NCBI GenBank assembly: GCA_937871985.1
Contig: CALMPB010000518.1
Span: 1 to 20,150, forward strand
DNA from: an uncultured Burkholderiaceae bacterium
GTDB lineage: Bacteria; Pseudomonadota; Gammaproteobacteria; Burkholderiales; Burkholderiaceae
DNA: 20,150 nucleotides
Direction: 5' to 3'
This document shows positions 6,398 to 14,706 of this stretch, one piece after another; the first letter of the stretch is position 1, and each line of letters opens with the position of its first letter. Under the pieces are notes generated by a model that was not told the origin of the DNA, searched no databases, and saw nothing but the letters and a program-made list of their open reading frames with translations. The position numbers and the translations under genes were made by a program.

Positions 6398-9253
6398 CTA
6401 CATCTTGAAGCGGACGCCGAAGCGGAAGTTTCGGCCGAGGACGTCGTACAGGACCGGGTTCACACTGAGGGGAGCCGCGGCGAGACCCGGCCCGTAGGCG
6501 GCCTGGTACGGATCCTTGTTCAGGAGATTGTCGACCGATACGAAGGTCTCGATGCCATGACCGAGCTGCACGGTGATGTTCGTGTCAAAGTAGATCGCAC
6601 CCGGGAGACGATTTGTGTCGATGGTCGGGTGGTCTGCGGTCGAGGCCGGGCAGCCCGACGTGCACTGGATGTAGGTCGTGTTCTGCACGCCGGCGCTGAA
6701 CCCGCGCGCGGTGACCGAGAGGGCGACCGGGTTGCGATCATATTCCAGCGTCGCGAGGTAGCGCCACTTCGGCAGGGAGCTCTTGTTGCCGAGGTTCAGG
6801 CCGTTGGTCCCGACTGTGTCGGTTGGCGCCGAAATGCCGTTGTCGAAGTAGTTCTCGAGGTAGCGGGTCGCCAGGATCCGAAGGCCGAGGTTCCCCTGCA
6901 GCAGCGGATGGCGATAGCTTGCCTCGAAGTCCAGGCCGCGAGCTTTTTGCTTCGCGAAGTTGATCGGCGATTGCGAGATCGAGGTGATGATGCCGGCGGC
7001 ATTGCGCGTGATCTGCGAGCAGAACACGGTGTTCCCGGCAGCGCACTGATTGAGTTCGGTCTGCGGGTCGACCGAAGCGATCGCACCCTTGATCCGGATG
7101 TCATAATAATCGACGGACGCCGCGAAGCCGGGCAGGAAGTGCGGCTGCACGACGACGCCAAGGCCAAGCGTGTCCGCGATCTCTGGCTTCAACTTGGTGT
7201 TGCCCTGGGCGATCTGGAACGCGGTGACGGACGAGTTGCCGCGCGTCGGATCCGTGAATACCTGCGTCTGGGTCAGGCCGGCTTGGAAGAGCTCGGAGAG
7301 GTTGGGCGCGCGGATGTCACGCGACCGTGAGACGCGGAAGGTGATGTCCTCGGTCGGCTGGTAGGTCAGACCTGCCTTCCAGGTCGTCGCATAGCCGGAG
7401 ATGCTGTAGCTCGTCTCGCGGACCGCCCCGTTGAAGTCCAGCGACTTGGCGAAGGGAAGGTCCTTGGCCAGCGGGGCCACGATCTCGAAGAAGCCTTCGG
7501 TCACGTTGTATGACCCGTGGCTCGCATGGTAATTGCCGAAGAAATACGAATTGCTGTCGGACAGCGGGTCGTTTTTCCCGGAGACGCCTTCGCTCCGGTA
7601 CTCGACGCCGGTCGCGATCGATACCGGTCCGGCCCAGGTCGAGAATGGGTTACCTCGCAATGTTCCCGACACGACGCTTTCGGTCAGCCTGTTGTCGATC
7701 CAAGAAGACCCGAGGATGTAGTCGAGGGTCCCTTGGCCGTTCACGCCCGTTCCGAAGATGTCGAACGGCACGCATCCGTTGTTCGGGTTCGTAAGGGTCG
7801 AGCGACACACGATCGTCCCGTTCGCATTGCGGACCGCGTCGACCGCATTGTTGAAGTTGGCGACGATCGGCATCTCGCGCGTGGAGGCGAACGCATGGGT
7901 GATGCTGCGCTGCCCGTAGACGTCCCACTTCCAGTTTGCGCCCAAGGCATCGAAGTCGCCGTTAGCGCCGATCACGCCTCTCCACGCGGTGCGACGGGTC
8001 TGGGCCGTGATGAGGCCGAGATCGCCGGTTAGCGTACTCACGCTGAACGGAGTGGTCAGCTGCGGCGCAAGCGAGGCGGGAATGTAGGCATTGTCGGGCT
8101 GGATGGTGGTGCCGAAGCCGAGATAGGGCAGCACGCCCTCGTTCGATGTGGCCCGTGCGTACGAGCCTTGCGCATAGACCTGAACGTGATCGGTGACGTC
8201 GTAGCTGAGACGCGCGAAGATGTTCTGGCGCGACAGCTTGGGATCGAGGTCGCCGGTCAGTCCGAGGTCGCCCAGGCGCCAGTCGCCGCCGACGTTGTTG
8301 ATCCCGCTCACGAGCCCGAACTGATACGGCAAGGGCGTCCCGCCGGGACCGAAATAGGTGCCGTTGAGCGGGCCCGAGGTGATGAGTCCGCCGGGCGTGG
8401 CCAAGTAGCCGACATTGGCACGGGTGATATATTGGGGAAGCCCATTCGTGGCGGTGTAGGCGGGGTTCTGAATGATCTGCGCGCCATTGTACCACGACCG
8501 CTTCCCGATCGAAGAGATGCCGTCGTTGTGGGCGATTTCCCCGCTTACCAAGATGTGGCCGCGATCATCGGCGAAGCCGGTGCCGGCGGTCAGCGAGACC
8601 TTGAAGTTGCGGTCGTCGCCATAGGTCGTGACGCCGCCCTGAGCCTCTCCCTTGATCCCCTTGAAATCCTTGTCGAGGACGAAGTTGATGACGCCGGAAA
8701 CGGCGTCGGAGCCCCAGTCGGCGGAGGCGCCGCCGGTGACCACGTCGACCCTTTTGACCAGCGCCTCGGGGAACTGGTTGACGTCGACAAGGCCTGTCAG
8801 CGTGGAAGCGCCCACGCGCTGGCCGTCGAGCAGCACGAGCGTCCGGTTCTCGCCGAGGCTCCGGAGGTTGAGCGCGTTGATCCCGGTCAGCCCGGAACTG
8901 ACGAAGCCGATGTTGCTTCGAGGCGTATTGGTCGCCGCCAGCGTCGGAAGCTGGTTCACATAGTCCGCGATGTTCGCGGGAGCGTTCCGCGCGATGTCGG
9001 CGGCTCCGATTACGGAGACCGGTGTCGGGGCCTTGTAGCCGTCGCGGATGACGCGCGTCCCGGTCACGACGATGTCGCTGGGGTTCGCGGCGGCTACGCC
9101 GGAGGCCGGTGCGCTGTCGGCGGTGCTTGGCGCAGCCGGGCTGGCGGCCTGCGCCAGTGCGGCGCCAGGCGCGGTCAGCCCCACCAAGACCGCGATGCTA
9201 GCGCCGCACAGAAGCCGATTTGCCGACCGAGCTTGGATTTTCGAGCTGGACAT
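6398..9253 (-). CDS. TonB-dependent outer-membrane receptor
   Basis: 951 residues from ATG 9253, chosen because a run of seven G lies about 8 bases upstream and the product then opens with a signal peptide. That peptide is M-S-S-S-K, a basic stretch, a hydrophobic core 'LCGASIAVLVGLTAPGAAL' and A-L-A-Q-A at about 31-36. An Ala/Pro/Ser-rich linker leads to the TonB box region 'DIVVTGTR' (about 60-67). The plug domain follows (about 70-190), with 'TPVSVIGAADIARNAPANIADYVNQLP', 'LNLRSLGENRTLVLLDGQRV' and 'VKRVDVVTGGASADWGSDAVSGVINFVL'. The rest is a 22-strand beta-barrel ending in aromatic-rich 'NFRFGVRFKM'. Such receptors import scarce large or poorly diffusing substrates using TonB-ExbBD energy. 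The adjacent LysR, MFS and esterase genes, rather than siderophore genes, favour an organic nutrient over iron. The substrate is unknown. Confidence 0.95.
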   Translation of the reverse strand: MSSSKIQARSANRLLCGASIAVLVGLTAPGAALAQAASPAAPSTADSAPASGVAAANPSDIVVTGTRVIRDGYKAPTPVSVIGAADIARNAPANIADYVNQLPTLAATNTPRSNIGFVSSGLTGINALNLRSLGENRTLVLLDGQRVGASTLTGLVDVNQFPEALVKRVDVVTGGASADWGSDAVSGVINFVLDKDFKGIKGEAQGGVTTYGDDRNFKVSLTAGTGFADDRGHILVSGEIAHNDGISSIGKRSWYNGAQIIQNPAYTATNGLPQYITRANVGYLATPGGLITSGPLNGTYFGPGGTPLPYQFGLVSGINNVGGDWRLGDLGLTGDLDPKLSRQNIFARLSYDVTDHVQVYAQGSYARATSNEGVLPYLGFGTTIQPDNAYIPASLAPQLTTPFSVSTLTGDLGLITAQTRRTAWRGVIGANGDFDALGANWKWDVYGQRSITHAFASTREMPIVANFNNAVDAVRNANGTIVCRSTLTNPNNGCVPFDIFGTGVNGQGTLDYILGSSWIDNRLTESVVSGTLRGNPFSTWAGPVSIATGVEYRSEGVSGKNDPLSDSNSYFFGNYHASHGSYNVTEGFFEIVAPLAKDLPFAKSLDFNGAVRETSYSISGYATTWKAGLTYQPTEDITFRVSRSRDIRAPNLSELFQAGLTQTQVFTDPTRGNSSVTAFQIAQGNTKLKPEIADTLGLGVVVQPHFLPGFAASVDYYDIRIKGAIASVDPQTELNQCAAGNTVFCSQITRNAAGIITSISQSPINFAKQKARGLDFEASYRHPLLQGNLGLRILATRYLENYFDNGISAPTDTVGTNGLNLGNKSSLPKWRYLATLEYDRNPVALSVTARGFSAGVQNTTYIQCTSGCPASTADHPTIDTNRLPGAIYFDTNITVQLGHGIETFVSVDNLLNKDPYQAAYGPGLAAAPLSVNPVLYDVLGRNFRFGVRFKM

Positions 9254-9409
9254 GAGTGTACCCCCCCATCGTTGTGATCTTTTGCGATCCTTGTTTGTGA
9301 GCGGGGCAAACATGTTCTGTCCAAGACCAAGATTCAGGGCTTTTATTCTCCAGGGTTATAGAGTCGGCGCCGGTCGACTGCCGGCGGACTACCTGTCGGG
9401 CCGCGGGGT

Positions 9410-10327
9410 TCAGCCGCTTCCGAGAATCGTCCGCGAGACTTCCGCCGCAGTGACACGGACCCTCTCGGCATAGGCGTCGATCAGGTGAGAGTTCCGTCCT
9501 TCTGCGCTCCGGATCAGCTGGAAGTTATAGGGGATGTCCGGCTCGAACCGGCGGAGAGCCAGCCTGTGATCTAGGCCGTAGATCATCAAGGGGTGAACGA
9601 GGGAGACGCCAACTCCGGCCGCGACGAACTCGCAGACTGTCGGCGCGATGTTCGCGACCAAGGCGATCCGCGGATCGATTTCCCGATCATCGAACATCCG
9701 CGCGACCAAGTGTCCAATCTCGGTATCGGGATGAAAACCCACGAACGGGATGCCGGCAAGGTCCTCTGGCACGATTGCGCGCCTGGCGGCCAGCGGATGG
9801 TCGGGTTGCATGATGCATACGAGCGGATGCTCCATGATCGGCTCGCGAGTGATGTACGGATTCTCGTTGTTCGCGCCGACCAGGCCGACATCGATCTTGC
9901 GCGTGATCAGCCAGTCGATGATCCAGTGAGAGGTAAGGGACTGGACCGAACAGAACACGTTCTGGTGATCCTCAAGGAATTCGGCCGTTACCCGCTGTAT
10001 GAAGGTGCCGGACAGAGCTGGCATCACGCCTATTGCCAAGCGACCCTGCTCCTCCCTCCGGATGGCGTCGACCGCATTCTCGACCTGTCGCACGCCGGCG
10101 AAGATGCGACCGACCTCCTCGTAAAGCCGCATCGCCTGTTCGGTCGGTGCGAGACGACCTTTCACTCGGTCGAAGAGCTTGACGCCCGTATCGAACTCGA
10201 GGTGAGCGATCAGCTTGCTCATGGCCGGCTGGGAAATGTTCAGCAGCGTTGCGGCGCGGCTGACCGTTCCGTTTTCCACGACGGCTTTGAATGCTTCGAT
10301 CTGACGAAGATTGATATGCCTTGGCAT
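9410..10327 (-). CDS. LysR-family transcriptional regulator
   Basis: 305 residues from ATG 10327. Upstream ATGs are open (10348) but AGGG sits 7 bases before 10327 and the product then starts with 'MPRHINLRQIEAFKAVVENGTVSRAATLLNISQPAMSKLIAHLE', the canonical LysR start. The winged helix-turn-helix is at about 5-64 ('SRAATLLNISQPAMSKLIAHLE' as recognition region). A linker helix 'FAGVRQVENAVDAIRREEQGRLAIG' follows, then a periplasmic-binding-protein-like effector domain from about 93 to 300. The spacing and N-terminus recall the NocR/OccR-like branch, but I cannot assign an effector. It lies directly upstream of the receptor gene on the same strand and is divergent from the aminotransferase gene, with 249 bp between. 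LysR proteins commonly control the divergent gene and may also control the receptor/esterase cluster. Confidence 0.93.
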   Translation of the reverse strand: MPRHINLRQIEAFKAVVENGTVSRAATLLNISQPAMSKLIAHLEFDTGVKLFDRVKGRLAPTEQAMRLYEEVGRIFAGVRQVENAVDAIRREEQGRLAIGVMPALSGTFIQRVTAEFLEDHQNVFCSVQSLTSHWIIDWLITRKIDVGLVGANNENPYITREPIMEHPLVCIMQPDHPLAARRAIVPEDLAGIPFVGFHPDTEIGHLVARMFDDREIDPRIALVANIAPTVCEFVAAGVGVSLVHPLMIYGLDHRLALRRFEPDIPYNFQLIRSAEGRNSHLIDAYAERVRVTAAEVSRTILGSG

Positions 10328-10576
10328 GTATAACCCTACCGAATGCATGACCCATATTTTGAAGTTGGACGTATATAGGGCCAATCCATAGCCTTCCAGC
10401 ATGGAAGAGGAGTTTTTCGAGCCAGAAGCGATGCAGCGGGACTATTTGGGCTCCCCAAGGGCGAAGTTGATTGACAACGCATCTGAGTTAGCATCGGAGA
10501 AGCAGCCGTTTAGCCCACACCCTGTCGCCGCTAACGGGCGCAAAATTCGCGACAATCTGGTCGGATTGAGTTTCGA
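10328..10576. promoter_or_regulatory. Divergent promoter region between lysR-type and aminotransferase genes
   Basis: The 249 bp between two divergent starts must hold both promoters and probably the LysR binding site. It is noticeably more AT-rich than the flanking genes around 10340-10385, where ATATT and TATATA occur. A TTGACA is visible at 10471-10476 on the plus strand, but I find no good -10 element 16-18 bases after it. On the minus strand TTGGCC and CAAAAT are 17 bases apart, each a 4-of-6 match, which is weak. A T-N11-A LysR box cannot be assigned by eye. Confidence 0.4.
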
Positions 10577-11680
10577 ATGAGCCGGCCGCCGTTCGAAATC
10601 AGCTTGAGCGCCGCGATGACGTCGGAACCCGACCGGGTGGCGATGCTGGAAGACCCGGGCTTCGGTCGGGTTTTCAGCGATCACATGGCGACCGCTATCT
10701 GGACCCAGGGAAGAGGCTGGCACCGGTGCAGGATCAGCGCTCGGCGCCCATTTCTGATCGATCCGGCCGCTGCCGTCCTACATTATGGGCAGGCCGTCTT
10801 TGAAGGCCTGAAGGCCTATCGGACCAATGACAACAGCGTCGTGCTGTTTCGCCCCGAAGAGAATGCGCGTCGCTTCAATGCTTCCGCGACGCGCCTGGCC
10901 ATGCCTCATCTGCCCGAAGACATCTTCCTCGAGGCAATCGATCGTCTCGTCCAAGTCGAAGCAGACTGGATTCCTGGAGGCGAAGGAAGCCTCTATCTCC
11001 GGCCATTCATGTTCGCGGCGGAGGCCTATCTCGGAGTGAGACCGGCCAACGAATATGTCTTCGGGATCATAGCGTCTCCGGCCAGCGCCTATTTCGGCGG
11101 CGGACAGCGCGCCGTTTCACTCTGGATCTCCGAAGATCTCAGCCGCGCCGGGCCCGGCGGTACCGGATCAGCCAAATGCGCAGGAAACTACGCAGCGAGC
11201 TTCCTGGCGCACGCCGAAGCGCAGCGGCACGGGTGCGACCAAGTGGTTTTCCTCGATGCGGTAGAGCATCGGTGGATCGAGGAACTCGGAGGGATGAACC
11301 TGTTCTTCGTATTCGAGGATGGCCGGGTAACGACACCACCACTGAAAGGTACCATTCTCCCCGGTATCACGCGCTCGTCGATCATAGAGTTGCTCAGGAT
11401 GCGAGGGGTGCCTGTTGCCGAGGCCCCATACGCGATTGATCAGTGGCAGGAGGACTCCTGCAGTGGTCGACTTCTGGAGGCTTTCGCATGCGGTACGGCC
11501 GCTGTCGTTGTGCCGGTGGGGCAAATCCGCAGTTCGTCCGGGACCTGGATGATAGGCAACGGCAAGGGTGGTCCGTTCTCCGGCAGTATCAAAGCCGAAC
11601 TTCATGGAATTCAGCGCGGCACCTATGCAGGGCCTGATGGGTGGACACGTCGCGTCACGATGTCAAAAACGTCGAAGTAA
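10577..11680 (+). CDS. Branched-chain amino acid aminotransferase-like, class IV PLP enzyme
   Basis: 367 residues; reversible transfer of an amino group between branched-chain amino acids and 2-oxoglutarate is the usual reaction. Signatures are 'VLHYGQAVFEGLKAYR' (68-82), 'RPEENARRFNASATRLAMP', 'LYLRPFMFA', the PLP-binding Lys200 in 'GTGSAKCAGNYAAS', 'EELGGMNLFFVF' (235-246) with the cofactor-contacting Glu, and 'TILPGITRSSIIELL'. The length and these blocks match the larger, eukaryote-like BCAT (IlvE type II) form of about 360 residues. ATG 10577 has only a weak GAG upstream; Met14 (10616) is an alternative start. It is divergent from the LysR gene and convergent with the patatin gene, so it may be an accessory rather than the housekeeping copy, acting in catabolism of a specific amino acid or nitrogen compound. 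Confidence 0.88.
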   Translation: MSRPPFEISLSAAMTSEPDRVAMLEDPGFGRVFSDHMATAIWTQGRGWHRCRISARRPFLIDPAAAVLHYGQAVFEGLKAYRTNDNSVVLFRPEENARRFNASATRLAMPHLPEDIFLEAIDRLVQVEADWIPGGEGSLYLRPFMFAAEAYLGVRPANEYVFGIIASPASAYFGGGQRAVSLWISEDLSRAGPGGTGSAKCAGNYAASFLAHAEAQRHGCDQVVFLDAVEHRWIEELGGMNLFFVFEDGRVTTPPLKGTILPGITRSSIIELLRMRGVPVAEAPYAIDQWQEDSCSGRLLEAFACGTAAVVVPVGQIRSSSGTWMIGNGKGGPFSGSIKAELHGIQRGTYAGPDGWTRRVTMSKTSK

Positions 11681-11722
11681 CGCCTCTTCTCATCGGTGAC
11701 GACGAGCCGAGAAGCTTCCGTT
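11681..11722. other. Short convergent gap with an interrupted inverted repeat
   Basis: Only 42 bp separate the aminotransferase stop and the patatin stop. CTTCT...CGG (11684-11694) can pair with CCG-AGAAG (11707-11714), giving an interrupted stem that could serve as a two-way transcription stop. There is no clean T-tract on either strand, so this is a weak call. Confidence 0.25.
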
Positions 11723-12757
11723 TTATGCCAACGGACACTTGATGAAAGAGTCGGCACAATCTTCGAGAAATACTTGCTGAACCCGGTGTCCCGACGCTTC
11801 TGCCATGCTTCTCGCCAACGGCGGAAGCTCTGCAAGTGAACGCACGACGTCATCCAATGCGATTGGGCGGTCCGTTTCGGGGGGGTCGATGCGCACGACA
11901 TTGTGCTTGCCGATCAGGAGATACGATTGCCCCAAGGCATTCAGCGATTGCGCGCGCGAAGCAGCAGCAAAGGCCTTCAGGAATGCCCATTGGCCGATGC
12001 CGCCTTCGCGGGATCGTTCGTCTATTGTGAACTTGGTGTCACCAGTACCCAACGTGAGGATCCTGATATTCTCGCGTGGGACATCATAGCAGGCGAGCAC
12101 GTCAACGAGAGCATTCATGACGGGGTTATTAGCCCAAAGACCGCCATCCACCATGACATAGCCGTCATCGTCTACTCCAGGATAGTAGCTCGGTGCCGCA
12201 GTCGTGTGGAGCGCGACATGCGCGAACCGGCGATGTCGATCTTTCTGATAATCAGGATGATGGGGGGTCTTGTACAAAAAAGGTTCGCCAAATCGACCCT
12301 CAAAACTCGGGATCACAAGCCGTGTGATTGCCGCATCTAATAGTGTGTCACCAAAAACGTCGAGGAGTTCGTCGCGCAGCACTGCTTGGTCATGTTTTGG
12401 TCGTCTGGCCCAACGGAAGAGGCGCGCCAGCCCTCGCAAGCCCTTCGCCGCAGGGAAAATACGGGCGCCGCGCGCCTCATAGATCCCTAGCGCCTGTTTG
12501 GCTGTCATGCCGTTCGCAAGCGCCAGCGCAATGATTCCGCCGGTTGAGGTTCCGGCGATCATGTCGAAACAGCGGGCAATTGACTGGCCGCCAAGAAAGC
12601 GCCGTTCGATTTCGGCGAGATATGCCGCTGGGAAGACACCCCGAATGCCGCCACCATCGATTGAGAGAATTCGGAACAAGCGATCGGCAGGCCACGCCTG
12701 CTTGACGCGCGCGTGTTGGATCGTGCCGTCAGATCGACGACCCGGCATATACGTCAT
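11723..12757 (-). CDS. capV: Patatin-like phospholipase, CBASS effector (CapV-like)
   Basis: 344 residues from ATG 12757, set by a GAGGAG 7 bases upstream and by ATGA overlap with the E2-like gene stop; a longer frame would run into that gene. The three patatin landmarks are present: the oxyanion-hole D-G-G-G-I-R-G at 34-40, the nucleophile elbow G-T-S-T-G-G with Ser71, and the catalytic Asp204 in V-D-G-G. The block 'AAPSYYPGVDDDGYVMVDGGLWANNP' is characteristic of this family. In CBASS, CapV-type patatins are switched on by a cyclic dinucleotide (3',3'-cGAMP in the best-known case) and degrade membrane phospholipids, killing the infected cell. It is the last gene of a coupled four-gene operon with a CD-NTase, so effector is the natural reading. 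The activating nucleotide here is unknown. Confidence 0.92.
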   Translation of the reverse strand: MTYMPGRRSDGTIQHARVKQAWPADRLFRILSIDGGGIRGVFPAAYLAEIERRFLGGQSIARCFDMIAGTSTGGIIALALANGMTAKQALGIYEARGARIFPAAKGLRGLARLFRWARRPKHDQAVLRDELLDVFGDTLLDAAITRLVIPSFEGRFGEPFLYKTPHHPDYQKDRHRRFAHVALHTTAAPSYYPGVDDDGYVMVDGGLWANNPVMNALVDVLACYDVPRENIRILTLGTGDTKFTIDERSREGGIGQWAFLKAFAAASRAQSLNALGQSYLLIGKHNVVRIDPPETDRPIALDDVVRSLAELPPLARSMAEASGHRVQQVFLEDCADSFIKCPLA

Positions 12758-13200
12758 GTCATACTCCTCAGGTCCGGAAGCTGGCTTCCATGGCGTCCAC
12801 CGCCAACCCATTGCCCGGTCATCAGCCAGAGTTCGTAGCAGGCCAACCAATCGAGCGACCAGGGAATGGTCGTTTCAGCCAGATACATGCCCGGATGCCA
12901 CTCATCCGCAGCGGGATCGAACAGGCAGAGGACGGGATCATCGGTAGGAGGATAGACATGCGGTAGCTGCCCTTCGGGATTGTCGGGTAGCCGCACCAAT
13001 GTCGGGCTCAGAACCCGCACCTCTGGCATCATACACAGGCGATATCGGAGCTCGATGGTAAAGCGCGTGAATTGTGGTTTTACGTCGCCGACCCACCGTG
13101 CTCCGTAGTTCGACCGGCCGGCGCGTCCGAACCGGAATCCTGGCCATAACGCATTCATACGCGCCCGCTGCGACGTGATCGGCAACGGGCCGCCCTCCAT
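12754..13200 (-). CDS. Stand-alone E2-like (ubiquitin-conjugating-like) CBASS protein
   Basis: 148 residues from ATG 13200. The start shares one base with the CD-NTase stop (TGATG) and the end overlaps the patatin start (ATGA), so all three are translationally coupled. The C-terminal half carries the pattern of bacterial E2-like CBASS proteins: 'PHVYPP' near 80, 'V-L-C-L-F-D-P' with candidate catalytic Cys92, 'EWHPGMYLAETTIPWSLDWLACYELWLMTGQWVGGG'. There is no adenylation (E1) domain and no JAB-type isopeptidase gene nearby, so this is the type II-short arrangement instead of the full Cap2/Cap3 set. In related systems the E2 acts on the CD-NTase C-terminus and raises its activity. Cys92 as active site is inferred from position; Cys56 and Cys121 are the other cysteines. 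Confidence 0.8.
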   Translation of the reverse strand: MEGGPLPITSQRARMNALWPGFRFGRAGRSNYGARWVGDVKPQFTRFTIELRYRLCMMPEVRVLSPTLVRLPDNPEGQLPHVYPPTDDPVLCLFDPAADEWHPGMYLAETTIPWSLDWLACYELWLMTGQWVGGGRHGSQLPDLRSMT

Positions 13201-14432
13201 CAAATCTTGATTCCATAGAAGGTATGGGGACGGGCATGGACGATTGCCGGCGCCGTCGCGATGCCCGCGGCTGGCAATATCAGGCTTCCCCGCCGGGTAT
13301 AGGACTGGCTCGCGCCCTGAACTGCCTTGCCGATCGCTTCGGCCATTCGATCTGCGGCTTTAGTGACGACCCTTCCGCCAAAATTCGTGCGGAGCCATTC
13401 CATCAACTGGTCAGGGGCGACCTCGCCTCTCTTTGCAGCTTCGAGGCCCTCAATCAGGCGTCGCAAATGCTTGGCAAAACCGTCCTGCTGCTGTCGATCA
13501 GCGGGCCAGCGATCGGTGAAGACGTCATCCTCACACACAGGGTTGGCGACATGCAGCAGCCGGCCATACAGGTTTGCCTTGTCAATCGCATCGACGATCC
13601 ACTGCGCCTGCCGGATCAGCATGTCGCTCAGCGACATCTCCCGTGCCGCCGCCAAACCGGCGAAATATGAAAGCATGACCGACGGGGGAATGCGGCCGTC
13701 ATATCCAGCGTAGCAGATGTTACGGAACCGCTTGAGCAGCTGAAGCGCAAGCGTCGCCGTGTTCTTGACCGGAAAGTCCACCTGATCGGGAACCTCATCG
13801 ACCTCGGCTTCGGCGCGCATCGCCATGTCACGTGCAAGCCATTCGTCACGAAAGGCCTTGGCAAGGCGAACCTCCAATGGAGTACGCTGGCGATACCACT
13901 CCGCGAAGCCATATGCGTTCATGTCGACAAACCGGTCCGCGAGATCGGGATGCGGCCCCTTGGCATGGGTGATCAGGCTCTCGCGTTCCAGCGCGCCCCG
14001 GACGCGCAGCCCCGGCGTGATGTCGAGGTGCATGCGATCGGAATAGTAAAGAGTCACGCAGCGGGTCTGGCGCACCACCTTGTCGACGGGATAATCCGCA
14101 AGCGCGCGCTCGAGTTCGATCAGGATCGCCAACGGCGTCATCGCCCGGAAGCGGCCGCCCAGTTGCGCGACGATATCGAGATCATACTCATCGTCCGTCC
14201 CGCGATTGGAGATAGTGGCGTCGATAGCCATCGAACCCTGCGGGTAGAAATGCTCGATCTGCCCCGCAAAGGCTGTGTGCGCCTCTAGATGCGCTCGGAC
14301 TGCGCCATAGCGCCCGCCAGTCTTGCGATGCAGGGAGGGCGGCAGCTGTGCGCTCAGCGCGATTTCGGCCAGGATGCGATCGAGAGCGTTATCGAACGGA
14401 TTCAGGCCTTGCGGCTGGAACGGGGCGTTCAT
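13200..14432 (-). CDS. CD-NTase (cGAS/DncV-like nucleotidyltransferase) of CBASS
   Basis: 410 residues from ATG 14432, preceded by GAGGGAAGGA; the longer frame (from 14618) runs through the upstream gene and is rejected. The catalytic core is clear: 'FYPQGSMAIDATI' with the G-S pair at 66-67, 'DDEYDLDIV' giving the metal-binding Asp84 and Asp86, and a third acidic residue Asp137 in 'MHLDITPGLRV'. It makes a cyclic di- or trinucleotide second messenger on phage infection. The clade and base specificity cannot be set by eye; a patatin partner makes a cGAMP-like product likely. The C-terminus ends in T-F-Y-G-I-K-I, not the small terminal residue usually used for conjugation in Cap2 systems. It is the second gene of the operon, 13 bp after the DUF1883 gene and overlapping the E2-like gene by one base. 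Confidence 0.93.
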   Translation of the reverse strand: MNAPFQPQGLNPFDNALDRILAEIALSAQLPPSLHRKTGGRYGAVRAHLEAHTAFAGQIEHFYPQGSMAIDATISNRGTDDEYDLDIVAQLGGRFRAMTPLAILIELERALADYPVDKVVRQTRCVTLYYSDRMHLDITPGLRVRGALERESLITHAKGPHPDLADRFVDMNAYGFAEWYRQRTPLEVRLAKAFRDEWLARDMAMRAEAEVDEVPDQVDFPVKNTATLALQLLKRFRNICYAGYDGRIPPSVMLSYFAGLAAAREMSLSDMLIRQAQWIVDAIDKANLYGRLLHVANPVCEDDVFTDRWPADRQQQDGFAKHLRRLIEGLEAAKRGEVAPDQLMEWLRTNFGGRVVTKAADRMAEAIGKAVQGASQSYTRRGSLILPAAGIATAPAIVHARPHTFYGIKI

Positions 14433-14445
14433 CGTCGTCCTTCCC

Positions 14446-14706
14446 TCAGTATCGAAAGCTGATGTTGTAGCGAATGCTGGCTGCGCGCCCGGCGAGATCG
14501 AGGACGACGTTCCAGAAACCTGCGATTGGAACCCGCACCAAAGCCGGCATGCGCCGATAGAAGCCGCCGTGGTATTGGAAGGACTCTCCGTCACGGTATC
14601 GACGATAATTGTGATCATCCATCACAAGGACGTTGCACTGATGGTCGCAATCCACCCGGACAGCGGCACCGCGCTCGAGATGCTCCCTCGCATGAATATG
14701 TGACAT
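14446..14706 (-). CDS. DUF1883 domain protein, first gene of the CBASS operon
   Basis: 86 residues from ATG 14706, with AAGGGG 4 bases upstream; a start seven codons earlier is open but lacks this site. The whole protein fits the small all-beta DUF1883 family: 'H-L-E-R-G..V.V', 'C-N-V-L-V-M-D..N...Y..G', 'Y-H-G-G-F-Y-R-R-M-P', 'V-P-I-A-G-F-W-N-V-V-L-D-L-G-like' strand, 'I-R-Y-N-I'. DUF1883 is also found fused to TIR domains, so a sensing or binding role in immunity is plausible, but its function is unknown. The stop lies 13 bp before the CD-NTase start on the same strand, so it is the leading gene of the CBASS transcript. It could be an accessory regulator, a sensor, or a passenger. Confidence 0.78.
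   Translation of the reverse strand: MSHIHAREHLERGAAVRVDCDHQCNVLVMDDHNYRRYRDGESFQYHGGFYRRMPALVRVPIAGFWNVVLDLAGRAASIRYNISFRY

Noticed and set aside
6032..7330. Plus-strand 432-codon open frame opposite the receptor and MFS genes
   Set aside because: Antisense shadow of two well-recognised genes; Arg/Val/Asp-rich low-complexity translation.
12754..14706. Complete type II CBASS with Cap2 (E1-E2) and Cap3 (JAB)
   Set aside because: Only a 148-residue E2-like protein is present; no adenylation domain and no JAB peptidase motif occur in the window.
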